The notes under the pieces were generated by a model. It worked only from the letters and a program-made list of their open reading frames with translations, ran no database searches and was not told the DNA's origin. From the NCBI RefSeq assembly GCF_000177675.1, contig NZ_ADGX01000015.1, forward strand, positions 27,788-91,787: a DNA stretch of 64,000 bases, given 5' to 3'. This document shows positions 16,864 through 25,184 of this stretch, piece after piece. Made by a program: the position numbers and the translations under genes. Every line of letters begins with the position of its first letter. The stretch's first letter is position 1. Origin of the DNA: Parafrankia sp. EUN1f. GTDB taxonomy: Bacteria > Actinomycetota > Actinomycetes > Frankiales > Frankiaceae.

Positions 16864-18084
16864 GTGCATCAGCCGATGGCGGGCGTCAAGATGGTTGAGG
16901 TCGCCCAGTTCACGTTCACACCTGCGGCAGGCGGAATTCTTGCCGAGTGGGGTGCCGATGTGATCAAGGTCGAGCATGCCGTGGCAGGTGACGCCCAGCG
17001 GGGAATGGTGAACCACCCGAAGGACGGCACATTCCAGCCGATCATGGATCATCCCAACCGCGGGAAGCGCAGCATCGGCCTCGACCTCGCCACCCCCGCG
17101 GGCTACGACGTCCTCCTCGAACTGTGCCGTGACGCGGACATCTTCCTCACCAATTTCCTCCCGGCCGCGCGCCGCCGGCTGCGGCTGGAGGTCGACGACA
17201 TCCGAAAGGTGAACCCGGACATCATCTTCGTCCGCGGGTCCGCGCACGGGCAGCGTGGGCCTTGGGCGGAGAAGGGCGGCTACGACGGCTCCGCCTTCTG
17301 GTGCCGGATGGGCAGCGCCTGGGGGGTGACCCCGCAGGAGAGCCCGCGGGTCGTCAGCATGCCCGCCGGTGCCTACGGCGACTCGATGGGCGCCATGACC
17401 ATCGCCGGCGGCATCGCCGCCGCGCTCTACGGTCGCGCGACCACCGGCCAGCCCTCGGTCGTCGACGTCTCCCTCATGAGCGTCGGGGCCTGGGCCTTCG
17501 CGCTCGACCTGGGAAACGCGGCACTCACCGGTGCCGCGAAGGAGCCCGTGCCGCTCAACCAGACCATGATGAACGTGGCGCTGAACCCGACGGTGGGCCA
17601 CTTCCGGACGTCCGACGGGCGATGGATCAACTTCACGATGCCACAGGCCTTCCGCTATTTCGCGGACGTCTGCCACCACCTCGGTATCGAGCATCTCGTC
17701 ACCGACGAACGTTTCGAGACCGCGCAGAAGCTCATGGCCAACTCCGCCGAGGCCGGCCAGTACATCGCCGACGCGATCGCCGCGAAGCCATACGCGCACT
17801 GGATCGACCATCTGCAGACGATGGAAGGCCCCTGGGCCCCCGTCCAGGGGCCACTCGACATCCTCGACGACCCGCAGATGCACGCCAACGGCTACCTGAG
17901 CACGTTTCCCGACAGCGAGGGCAAGGAGCGTCGGCTGGTCGCCAACCCCGTCCAGTTCGACAACCAGCCGCCGGACACCCGGCGCGCCCCCCAGTTCGCC
18001 GAGCACACCGACGACCTGCTCCGGGAGCTCGGGCACACCGACGAGCAGATCATCCAGATGAAGATCGACGGCGCCGTCACCTGA
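16864..18084 (+). CDS. CaiB/BaiF family CoA transferase (class III)
   Basis: 406 residues from a GTG with AAGGGAG nine bases upstream. The N-terminal VEVAQFTFTPAAGGILAEWG and GADVIKVEH, the GSAHGQRGP block, and catalytic Asp173 in AYGDSMGAM are all present, so this copy should be active, unlike the one at 249. It transfers CoA onto a carboxylic acid, probably the imported substrate. It is transcribed rightward from operator copy 5 and followed after 59 bases by the DapB-like dehydrogenase, together ending at a strong terminator at 19218. Confidence 0.9.
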   Translation: MHQPMAGVKMVEVAQFTFTPAAGGILAEWGADVIKVEHAVAGDAQRGMVNHPKDGTFQPIMDHPNRGKRSIGLDLATPAGYDVLLELCRDADIFLTNFLPAARRRLRLEVDDIRKVNPDIIFVRGSAHGQRGPWAEKGGYDGSAFWCRMGSAWGVTPQESPRVVSMPAGAYGDSMGAMTIAGGIAAALYGRATTGQPSVVDVSLMSVGAWAFALDLGNAALTGAAKEPVPLNQTMMNVALNPTVGHFRTSDGRWINFTMPQAFRYFADVCHHLGIEHLVTDERFETAQKLMANSAEAGQYIADAIAAKPYAHWIDHLQTMEGPWAPVQGPLDILDDPQMHANGYLSTFPDSEGKERRLVANPVQFDNQPPDTRRAPQFAEHTDDLLRELGHTDEQIIQMKIDGAVT

Positions 18085-18143
18085 CCGGTGAGCTCGGCGC
18101 GCCCCCTCGGACCACTCCAGCCCCTCGGACAGCGGAGGACACC

Positions 18144-19211
18144 GTGACATACCGCGTCATCCAATGGACAACCGGCACCGTCGCCAGGGAGGCGGTGGCG
18201 GGCATCCTCGGCCACGCCGATCTGGAGCTGGTGGGCGCCTGGGCCCACTCCGAGCACAAGGACGGCCGGGATGTCGGCGAACTGTGCGGATTAGGCCCGC
18301 TCGGCGTGGCAGCGACCCGTGACAAGGACGCGCTGCTGGCCACGCCCGCCGACTGCGTCTGCTTCACCGTCGGACGGAACTGGGTGGAGGACCCGAGCGA
18401 GACGTTCGGGGACCTGCTGCGGATCCTTCGGTCCGGCAAGAACGTCGTGAACCTGTGGTGGCCGACCCTGGTGTACCCGAAGGCGCAGGACGACGACCTG
18501 TACAAGGAACTGGAGCAGGCCTGCCTCGACGGCGGGTCGTCGATCGTCACGGTCGGGATGGACCCCGGCTACGGCACCGCGGGCCTCGCGCTGTCCGCGC
18601 TGGCACTCGCCCGTGAGGTCAGCAGCGTGCACATGTACCAGTTCATGAACAACGCCTACTGGGAGGGGGAGGGCATCACGAAGTTCTTCGGCTTCGGCCA
18701 GCGGGACGCGGCGCGCTCGCCCATCCTCGCGCCCGGTGTCACCACCCGTTACCACGCGACGACGTTGCACCTGCTGGCCGACGCCATCGGCGTGACGATC
18801 GAGGAGATCGTCGAGGACCACACGGTCATCTACGCCGACGAGGCCTTCGACGTGGCGTCAGGCCACATCCCGGCCGGGACCATCGCCGGGGTCAGGTACC
18901 GGGTCAAGGGCGTGGTCGGCGGCGTGCCCAAGGTGGTTGTCGAGCATGTCGAGAAGCTGCGGGAGAACGACTTCGCGGAGCTGGGATTCTCCGGCGACGG
19001 CTACCGGGCGGTCGTCGAGGGCCTGCCCGGCATCACACTGGACCTCAAGATCTCCTCACCGGCCGGTTACGCGGGCGACCCGGTAGCCGTGGCGTCGGCG
19101 ATGAGCGTCGTCAACGCGGTTCCCCGGGTCTGCGCGGCCGAACCGGGGGTGCTGTCGCTGCTCGACCTGCCGCCGTTCCCATCGAGAAATCCGAGCGCCC
19201 CGCGGCTTTAG
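18144..19211 (+). CDS. NAD(P)-dependent dehydrogenase of the DapB / diaminopentanoate dehydrogenase-like fold
   Basis: 355 residues from a GTG with GGAGG five bases upstream. It opens with RVIQWTTGTVAREAV, the nucleotide-binding start seen in dihydrodipicolinate-reductase-N-domain proteins; actinobacteria carry many such paralogues in steroid and lipid clusters with undetermined substrates. The segment DPGYGTAGLALSALAL is also typical of the family. It is co-directional with the CoA transferase and precedes an intrinsic terminator. The reaction cannot be inferred; a role in oxidising or reducing a carbonyl or amine intermediate is only suggested by fold. Confidence 0.8.
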   Translation: MTYRVIQWTTGTVAREAVAGILGHADLELVGAWAHSEHKDGRDVGELCGLGPLGVAATRDKDALLATPADCVCFTVGRNWVEDPSETFGDLLRILRSGKNVVNLWWPTLVYPKAQDDDLYKELEQACLDGGSSIVTVGMDPGYGTAGLALSALALAREVSSVHMYQFMNNAYWEGEGITKFFGFGQRDAARSPILAPGVTTRYHATTLHLLADAIGVTIEEIVEDHTVIYADEAFDVASGHIPAGTIAGVRYRVKGVVGGVPKVVVEHVEKLRENDFAELGFSGDGYRAVVEGLPGITLDLKISSPAGYAGDPVAVASAMSVVNAVPRVCAAEPGVLSLLDLPPFPSRNPSAPRL

Positions 19212-19217
19212 AAAAGA

Positions 19218-19254
19218 AAGCGGCGGCTCACCGGAAATCGGTGGGCCGCCGCTT
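19218..19254 (+). terminator. Strong intrinsic terminator
   Basis: Sixteen-bp stem with one G-T pair (arms 19218-19233 and 19239-19254), loop GAAAT, directly after the stop at 19211. It separates the rightward operon from the convergent SDR gene. Confidence 0.85.
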
Positions 19255-19271
19255 CTGTTGAACGGGGTCGG

Positions 19272-20099
19272 TCAGACCGACCGCTGGGTCATCAGGAACT
19301 CGATGACCGGGCGGCCCGCCTCCCACGATCCGCCGATCGAGGACATCACGTGGCCGGAATCGACCAGGAGGCTGACGCCGCTGACACCGGCGGCCGCGGA
19401 ACTGTTCAGAAAGGCCATCACGTCGGCGATCTCCTCCGCCCGCAACGGCGCCGTGCCGGTCGCCTTGCGGTACTGCTCGTCGAAACCGAGCCAGGTGTTG
19501 GCACGGGCGAGCGGGGTGTCCGTCGGCCCCGGGCAGACCGCGTTGATCCGAATTCCCTTCGCCAGCAGCGGATAGGATTCGCGAGCGACGTAGGCGTTGA
19601 TCGCCTGCTTGCTGAACATGTAGGTGCAGGTGCCGTCATGACCGTCAACCCACGCATCGGCGGACGCGTAGTCGGGCGTCTCGAGGAAATCGACCAGCAG
19701 CGGCAGGTGGTTCTGCCAGCCGAGCCCCGCAACCGACGAGATCATGCAGATCGCCGAGCCGGGGACCAGTGTTCCGTCCCGGACCAGCCGCTCGGCCAGG
19801 TGGCGGTGGGCGATGAAGTTGACCCGCATGACAGCCGGCCCGCCGGCGATGCCGGCCGCGGAGAACACCGCGTGCAGCGGTCCGGTGACCTGGTCGATCG
19901 CGGCGTTCAGTGCGTCGGGGTCGGTGAGGTCGACGGTGATCTGACGGGCGACCGGATAGTCGACCGGGGCGCGGTCCATGACCACGACCTCCGCGCCGAG
20001 CGCGGTGACCGCCCGGGCCGCCGCCGCGCCCATCCCGGTGGCTCCCCCGACTACGAGAACCCGCTTTCCGTCGTAGCGAAATGCTGCTGCCTCGGTCAT
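19272..20099 (-). CDS. Short-chain dehydrogenase, 3-alpha-hydroxysteroid dehydrogenase/carbonyl reductase-like
   Basis: 275 residues from ATG 20099 (GGAGGGCGCGGAGC upstream); the frame extends to 20327 without support. Glycine motif GGATGMG at 18-24, SAAG in place of NNAG, Ser121/122, Tyr160-x3-Lys164 (YMFSK). The long stretch between Ser and Tyr (about 38 residues) and short central part resemble 3-alpha-HSD/carbonyl reductases rather than fatty-acid-type SDRs. It is divergent from the enoyl-CoA hydratase gene, sharing a promoter region with operator copy 6, so it is likely part of the same regulon. Confidence 0.87.
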   Translation of the reverse strand: MTEAAAFRYDGKRVLVVGGATGMGAAAARAVTALGAEVVVMDRAPVDYPVARQITVDLTDPDALNAAIDQVTGPLHAVFSAAGIAGGPAVMRVNFIAHRHLAERLVRDGTLVPGSAICMISSVAGLGWQNHLPLLVDFLETPDYASADAWVDGHDGTCTYMFSKQAINAYVARESYPLLAKGIRINAVCPGPTDTPLARANTWLGFDEQYRKATGTAPLRAEEIADVMAFLNSSAAAGVSGVSLLVDSGHVMSSIGGSWEAGRPVIEFLMTQRSV

Positions 20100-20204
20100 G
20101 CTCCGCGCCCTCCGATTCTTCCTGCCCAGGTCTGCTCCGGGGTGGGTCGGCGTCTCGATGGCCCGTAGGAAATGGGGGCCACGCCGACCTTGCCCGCGAC
20201 CGGG

Positions 20205-20235
20205 TTGACAGTACATGTACTTGAACCTAGTGTAA
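20205..20235 (+). promoter_or_regulatory. Promoter with operator copy 6 embedded
   Basis: TTGACA at 20205-20210, 17 bases, then TAGTGT at 20228-20233 makes a good sigma-70-type promoter for the enoyl-CoA hydratase operon. The operator core TTGAACCTAGTGTAA (20221-20235) covers the -10, so bound protein would repress. A perfect 10-bp palindrome GTACATGTAC (20211-20220) fills the spacer. Confidence 0.65.
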
Positions 20236-20329
20236 ATATGGACGGTAAGGAGGCAGGTGGGAGACCTGTCTCCTCTGGAGTCGGCAGGCTGGTACGAGCG
20301 GACTGCGCCGCCCGGAGAGAAGGGCATCC

Positions 20330-21331
20330 ATGAGCGAGCCGCAATACTCGGTGACCGATTCGAGCTGTGCTGCTACTGATTCACGCCGCGCAGTAGTCGA
20401 TTCGCGCTACCAATACCTCACCTACGAGGAGCTGGACGACGGGGCGATTGTTCGGATCATGCTCAACCGTCCCGGGACCCGTAACGCCCAGAATCGCGGC
20501 CTGTTGGTGGAGCTGGGGGAGGCGTTTCTGCGCGCCGAGGCGGACGACACCGTCCGTGTCGTCATTCTCGGCGGCCACGGCCCCATGTTCTCGACGGGGC
20601 ACGACATGGGCTCGCGCCAGGGCCGTGAGGACATGCTCGCGGGGCCGAACCAGCATCCCTCGGCAAAGGTGAACGGAGGGACCCGGAACGGCGCCGAGAA
20701 GCTGATGCTGCAGGAGTGGCACCACTTCTTCGAAAACACTCGCCGCTGGCGGAACCTTCGGAAGATCACCATTGCCGCCGTGCACGGCGAGGTCTACGCG
20801 GCGGGCCTGATGCTGATGTGGGCATGCGACCTCATCGTGGCCGCGGAGGGCACCACGTTCGCCGACATGGTGGGCACCCGGCTCGGCATGTGCGGCATGG
20901 AGTACTTCGCGCACCCCTGGGAGTTCGGCCCGCGCCGGGCCAAGGAACTGCTGCTCACCGGCGACTCGATCGACGCCGAGGAGGCCTGGCGCCTCGGGAT
21001 GGTCTCCAAGATCTTCCCTGGCGCCGAGCTGCACGACTCGGCGCTGAGGTTCGCCCGGCGCATCGCCTCGATTCCCACCATGGCAGCCCTGCTCATCAAG
21101 GAGTCGGTGAACCAGAGCGTGGACAACATGGGCTTCTACAACGCGCTGAACGCCTGCTTCACGCTCCACGAGCTCAACCACTCCCACTGGGCCTGGGTGC
21201 ACGAGGGCGGAATGCCGGTGGGTCAGCCGGGTGACCAGGGGATCGCCGACTGGCGAACCAGTCCGCCGGTTCCGCCGTCGCACCGAAACCTCGTCATGGC
21301 TCCGGCACCGAACGCCCACCCGGTCGGTTGA
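20330..21331 (+). CDS. Enoyl-CoA hydratase/isomerase family protein
   Basis: 333 residues with a crotonase core: LNRPGTRNAQNRGLLVEL, VILGGHGPMFSTGHDM (oxyanion-hole segment), AAVHGEVYAAGLMLMWACD, and GMCGMEYF near the second active-site position. It has an extra 25-residue polar N-terminus and an insertion after the first oxyanion strand, making it longer than typical 260-residue hydratases. AGAAGGG precedes the ATG. First gene of a rightward operon (hydratase, sucrase/ferredoxin-like, aldehyde dehydrogenase, P450) with gaps of only 4, 13 and 71 bases, driven from the promoter at 20205. Confidence 0.88.
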   Translation: MSEPQYSVTDSSCAATDSRRAVVDSRYQYLTYEELDDGAIVRIMLNRPGTRNAQNRGLLVELGEAFLRAEADDTVRVVILGGHGPMFSTGHDMGSRQGREDMLAGPNQHPSAKVNGGTRNGAEKLMLQEWHHFFENTRRWRNLRKITIAAVHGEVYAAGLMLMWACDLIVAAEGTTFADMVGTRLGMCGMEYFAHPWEFGPRRAKELLLTGDSIDAEEAWRLGMVSKIFPGAELHDSALRFARRIASIPTMAALLIKESVNQSVDNMGFYNALNACFTLHELNHSHWAWVHEGGMPVGQPGDQGIADWRTSPPVPPSHRNLVMAPAPNAHPVG

Positions 21332-21335
21332 CGGC

Positions 21336-22340
21336 ATGGACGTGACCGCGGGGGTCCGCCCACCCGACGTCGACCCCGACGCGAAGATCAGATGCTCCGA
21401 CTGGGCGCGGGTGGCGGCGATGTCGCCGGCGGGCACGGCCGGAACCTACCCGGGTTTCCTGCTCGTCGAGATCCCGCTGCCCTGGCCGCGGGACGTCGGC
21501 GAGAGCGCCCAGGTCGCCGCCCTGGAGCCGATCGTCGGCCCGCCCGGGTACCGGCTGCAGGCCGTCGTCCCCGCCCAGCAACGCCCGGTGGGGGAGGAAC
21601 GCCGGGTGATTCTGCATGCCCGCAGGCCCGGTGAGTCCGGGTTCACCGGCTACCGCAGGTTCGAGAGCGCGGTCGGGTCCTCGTTGTACGACGCGGTCGG
21701 CGAGCTGGTCGCGGCGGCGGCGGACCCGGCCCCGTCGGCGCTGGAGAGCCCCGCGGTCGACGTCCTGGTGTGCGGGCACGGACGCCGTGACGCCTGCTGC
21801 GGCCGGCTCGGCGCGGGGCTGGGCGTGAAACTGGAGGCGGCCGGGGCACGGCCGGGGGTGAACCTGTGGCGGGCCAGCCACCTCGGTGGTCACCGGTTCG
21901 CGCCGGTGTGCCTGGTTCTCCCGGAGGGCACCGGCTGGGCCTTCGCCGATCTCGATCTCGTCGAGTCCGTGCTGGGGCGGTCCGGGGACCCGGGGCGGCT
22001 CGCCGATCACTACCGGGGCTGCTCGGGCCTCGCGGACCCGCAGGTGCAGGCGCTCGAGCTGGAGGTCCTGCGGCGGGAGGGCTGGAGTGTCCTGGATCGC
22101 CCACGCAGCGGGTCGGTGCACGGCACGCGGGCCGAGCTGACCTGGGCCGAGGGCACAAACGCGGTCACCTGGTCGGCGGACGTCCGCCCCGGCCGAACCG
22201 TCGCGATGCCCGACTGCCTGAGCCCGCCGTCGGCCGCGGTGAAGAGCCAGACCGAATGGGCGGTCTCCGACGTCGTCCGCCACGAGCACACGCCGTCCGC
22301 CACGAGCACACGCCGCTCGCCTGACACACGCCTCACCTGA
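21336..22340 (+). CDS. Sucrase/ferredoxin-like family protein
   Basis: 334 residues. The family pattern is clear: an N-terminal CSDWARVAAMSPAGTAGTYPG, the LPWPRDVGE segment, and the CGHGRRDACCG motif (about residue 152) that resembles thioredoxin-like [2Fe-2S] ferredoxins. Family members are poorly characterised. Lying between an enoyl-CoA hydratase and aldehyde dehydrogenase/P450 genes, it might serve as an electron carrier, but this is inference. The ATG at 21336 follows the hydratase stop by four bases. Its extreme C-terminus has been rewritten by a 20-bp duplication (22275-22314) that shifts the frame; removing one copy would end the protein shortly after HEHTPLA. Confidence 0.85.
   Translation: MDVTAGVRPPDVDPDAKIRCSDWARVAAMSPAGTAGTYPGFLLVEIPLPWPRDVGESAQVAALEPIVGPPGYRLQAVVPAQQRPVGEERRVILHARRPGESGFTGYRRFESAVGSSLYDAVGELVAAAADPAPSALESPAVDVLVCGHGRRDACCGRLGAGLGVKLEAAGARPGVNLWRASHLGGHRFAPVCLVLPEGTGWAFADLDLVESVLGRSGDPGRLADHYRGCSGLADPQVQALELEVLRREGWSVLDRPRSGSVHGTRAELTWAEGTNAVTWSADVRPGRTVAMPDCLSPPSAAVKSQTEWAVSDVVRHEHTPSATSTRRSPDTRLT
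22275..22314. repeat. Perfect 20-bp tandem duplication at a gene 3' end
   Basis: Two identical adjacent 20-bp units, 22275-22294 and 22295-22314. The unit is not a multiple of three, so the first copy is read as VRHEHTP and the second as SATSTR. The perfect identity suggests a recent event. Confidence 0.9.
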
Positions 22341-22353
22341 CAGGAGCAAGGAC

Positions 22354-23820
22354 ATGACCTACGCGGGCCTGGACATCGCGAAACTGCTCATCGACGGCCG
22401 GCTCGTCGACGCGGACGGCGGGGCCACGTACGACAACATCAACCCGGCCACCGAGGCCGCGATCGGCGTCGCGCCCGACGCCTCCGCCGGCGATGTGGAC
22501 GCGGCGGTCACGGCCGCTCGCAGGGCCTTCGACGAGACTGCCTGGAGCACCGACGTGGCGTTGCGGGTGCGCTGCCTGCGCCAGTTGCAGGATGCGCTTT
22601 CCAAGCACGCCGAGCCGTTCAAGGCGATGTCGACGGCCGAGGTCGGCCTGCCGAGCAAGATCTCCGGCTCCACCTTCGACCGCCCGGTCGAGGGGATCGG
22701 CTGGGTAGCCGACCTGCTGGAGAAGTACGAGTTCACGCAGGCGCACGGCATCGGCCAGATCGAGCAGTTCCGCTCCCGCCGCTGGACGGAGCGGGAGCCC
22801 TACGGCGTGGTCGGCGCGATCACCCCGTGGAACCAGCCCACCCAGGTGAACCTCGCGAAGGTCGCCCCCGCGCTCGCCGCCGGGAACACCGTCGTCCTGA
22901 AGGCCGCGCCGACGACCCCGTGGTGCGCCAGCGCGCTGGGAAAGATCGTCGCGGAGCACACCGACATCCCACCCGGCGTCCTCAACGTCATCACCAGCTC
23001 GGTCAACGACCGGGGTGAGGAGCTCATCACCGATCCGCGCGTCGACCTGATCAGCTTCACCGGTTCCACCGCGGTCGGGCGACGGATCATGAAGCTGGGC
23101 TCGGAGACGGTGAAGAAGTGCTTCCTGGAACTCGGCGGGAAGTCGGCGAACATCGTCTTCGCCGACGCCGACTTCGCGACCGCGATCGGGATGTCCACCT
23201 TCATGGTCTGCGTCCACGCCGGCCAGGGGTGCGCCACGCTGACCCGGCTGCTCCTGCCCCGCTCCCGGTTCGAGGAGGGCGTCCAGCTCGCCGCCCAGAT
23301 GCTGTCGATGGTGCCCTACGGTGATCCGCTCGACCCCGCGAACGTGATGGGCCCACTGAACAGCGCACGCCACCTCGAACGGGTCGAGGGCATCGTCGAG
23401 CGGGCGAAGGCGGCCGGCGGCACGCCTGTCCTCGGCGGGCGGCGCCCGTCCCGGTTCGACAAGGGCTACTACTTCGAGCCGACCCTGTTCGCCGACATGC
23501 CCGAGGACGCCGAGATCGTCCGCAACGAGATCTTCGGGCCGGTGCTCGTCGCGCTGCCGTTCGACGACGAGGACGACGCCGTACGGATCGCCAACGACAG
23601 CATCTTCGGCCTCTCCGGCGCGGTCTTCTCCGGCGACCACGAGCGTTCCAAGGCGGTCGCCCGCAGGATCCGCGCCGGCACGATGATCGTGGACGGCGGC
23701 ATCTACTACGGGCCGGACGTCCCCTTCGGCGGGTACAAGCAGAGCGGCATCGGCCGCGAGATGGGCCAGCTGGGCTTCGAGGAGTACCTCCAGATCAAGA
23801 CCCTGTGCGAGCCCGTGTGA
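22354..23820 (+). CDS. Aldehyde dehydrogenase (NAD(P)-dependent)
   Basis: 488 residues, standard length. Catalytic residues are in place: Asn160 (PWNQP), Lys in VLKAAPTTP, Glu259 (LELGGKS) and Cys293 (GQGCATLT), with the C-terminal NEIFGPVL and PFGGYKQSGIGRE blocks. It oxidises an aldehyde to the acid. ATG follows GACAGGAGC. In an operon with the upstream hydratase and the downstream P450, it could process an aldehyde made by P450 hydroxylation of a terminal carbon; this order is inference. Confidence 0.93.
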   Translation: MTYAGLDIAKLLIDGRLVDADGGATYDNINPATEAAIGVAPDASAGDVDAAVTAARRAFDETAWSTDVALRVRCLRQLQDALSKHAEPFKAMSTAEVGLPSKISGSTFDRPVEGIGWVADLLEKYEFTQAHGIGQIEQFRSRRWTEREPYGVVGAITPWNQPTQVNLAKVAPALAAGNTVVLKAAPTTPWCASALGKIVAEHTDIPPGVLNVITSSVNDRGEELITDPRVDLISFTGSTAVGRRIMKLGSETVKKCFLELGGKSANIVFADADFATAIGMSTFMVCVHAGQGCATLTRLLLPRSRFEEGVQLAAQMLSMVPYGDPLDPANVMGPLNSARHLERVEGIVERAKAAGGTPVLGGRRPSRFDKGYYFEPTLFADMPEDAEIVRNEIFGPVLVALPFDDEDDAVRIANDSIFGLSGAVFSGDHERSKAVARRIRAGTMIVDGGIYYGPDVPFGGYKQSGIGREMGQLGFEEYLQIKTLCEPV

Positions 23821-23891
23821 CGGCCCCGGGACCGGTACCGCACACCCACACACCTGCGCAGACGCACGTCGACAGGAGCCAGGAGCACAGC

Positions 23892-25082
23892 GTGAGCACC
23901 GCGACCGAGATCTACTACGACCCGTACGACTTCGACATCGACCAGGACCCCTACCCGGTGTGGAAGCGCATGCGGGATGAGCAGCCGCTTTACTACAACG
24001 AGCGGTACGACTTCTACGCGCTCTCCCGGTACGCCGACGTCGAGGCCGCCTCCGTCGACTGGCAGTCCTACACCTCGGCCAAGGGCATTCTGATGGAGAT
24101 GGTGAAGGCCGGCTTACCGACACCGCCGGGGCTGTTCATCGCCGAGGACCCGCCCGAGCACGACATGCACCGGCTCATCCTGAGCCGGGCCGTCACCCCG
24201 CGGCGCGTCCAGGTCCTGGAGACGCGGATCCGGGAGCTGTGCGCCGAGTACCTCGACCCGCTGGTCGGCAGCGGTGGCTTCGACCTGGTGCAGGACTTCG
24301 CCGGCCACCTGCCGATGCGGGTCATCGGCGCCCTCGTCGGCATTCCCGACGAGTACCTGCTGAGCCTGCGCGACAAGGTGGAGGAGTCGGCCCGGCTCAC
24401 CGAGGAGAAGCCGCAGGAGGAGCAGCGGCTGCCCAGCATCGGCGCACCGTACGCGCCGTTCCTGGAGTTCCGCCGCGCCAACCCGGCGGACGACTTCCTC
24501 ACCACCCTCATCCAGGCCCGCTTCACCGACGTCTTCACCGGCGAGGAACGCGGGCTGAGCGACGCCGAGATCCTCAACTACGTCGGCATGCTCTACGCGG
24601 CCGGGGTCGAGACGACGGCCCGGCTGATCGGCTGGCTCGGGAAGGTCCTCGCCGAGCACCCCGACCAGCGGGCCCAGGTCGTGGCCGACAGGTCGCTCGT
24701 CCCGAACGCGGTCGAGGAGACGCTGCGGTACGAGGTGCCGTCGCCGATCCAGATCAGGGTGGCGGCGAAACCGGTCGAGCTGTACGGGCAGCGCGTCGAG
24801 GAAGGGAAGATCGTCACCCTGCTGACCGGCTCGGCGAACCGGGACGAGCGGGCCTTTCCCGACGCGGACACCTTCGACATCCACCGGAAGATCGACGCGC
24901 ATCTGACGTTCGGCAAGGGCGTGCACTACTGCTTCGGGGCCGCCCTGGCGCGGATCGAGGGCCGGATCGCACTGGAGGAGATCCTGAACCGCTTCCCACG
25001 CTGGGATGTCGACCTGTCCGGCGCGGAGCTGATCCACACCGCGACCATCCGCGGCTACCACAAGCTGCCGATCGTCCTGTGA
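23892..25082 (+). CDS. Cytochrome P450
   Basis: 396 residues from GTG 23892 with AGGAG upstream. I-helix AGVETTARL (about 236), ExxR as EETLR, and haem-binding FGKGVHYCFG with Cys347 are present. It is a soluble bacterial class I P450 needing a ferredoxin and reductase; none of the standard type is adjacent, so the sucrase/ferredoxin-like protein or the small Rieske protein may serve. Last gene of the rightward operon, ending before a perfect palindrome at 25121. The substrate is probably a hydrophobic acid or ring compound of the cluster; the subfamily cannot be called by eye. Confidence 0.93.
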   Translation: MSTATEIYYDPYDFDIDQDPYPVWKRMRDEQPLYYNERYDFYALSRYADVEAASVDWQSYTSAKGILMEMVKAGLPTPPGLFIAEDPPEHDMHRLILSRAVTPRRVQVLETRIRELCAEYLDPLVGSGGFDLVQDFAGHLPMRVIGALVGIPDEYLLSLRDKVEESARLTEEKPQEEQRLPSIGAPYAPFLEFRRANPADDFLTTLIQARFTDVFTGEERGLSDAEILNYVGMLYAAGVETTARLIGWLGKVLAEHPDQRAQVVADRSLVPNAVEETLRYEVPSPIQIRVAAKPVELYGQRVEEGKIVTLLTGSANRDERAFPDADTFDIHRKIDAHLTFGKGVHYCFGAALARIEGRIALEEILNRFPRWDVDLSGAELIHTATIRGYHKLPIVL

Positions 25083-25120
25083 GCCAGCCGGCGGCGGGCG
25101 TCGGCGGACAGCGGGGGATG

Positions 25121-25140
25121 GGCGGTTCCGCGGAACCGCC
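25121..25140. terminator. Perfect 20-bp palindrome between convergent genes
   Basis: GGCGGTTCCGCGGAACCGCC lies between the P450 stop and the 3' end of the convergent PPOX-fold gene. It probably acts as a bidirectional terminator, though a protein-binding role cannot be excluded. Confidence 0.5.
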
Positions 25141-25184
25141 TACCCACCGCCTACGCACCGCCCACCGTCGACTGCCCGGGCTCG

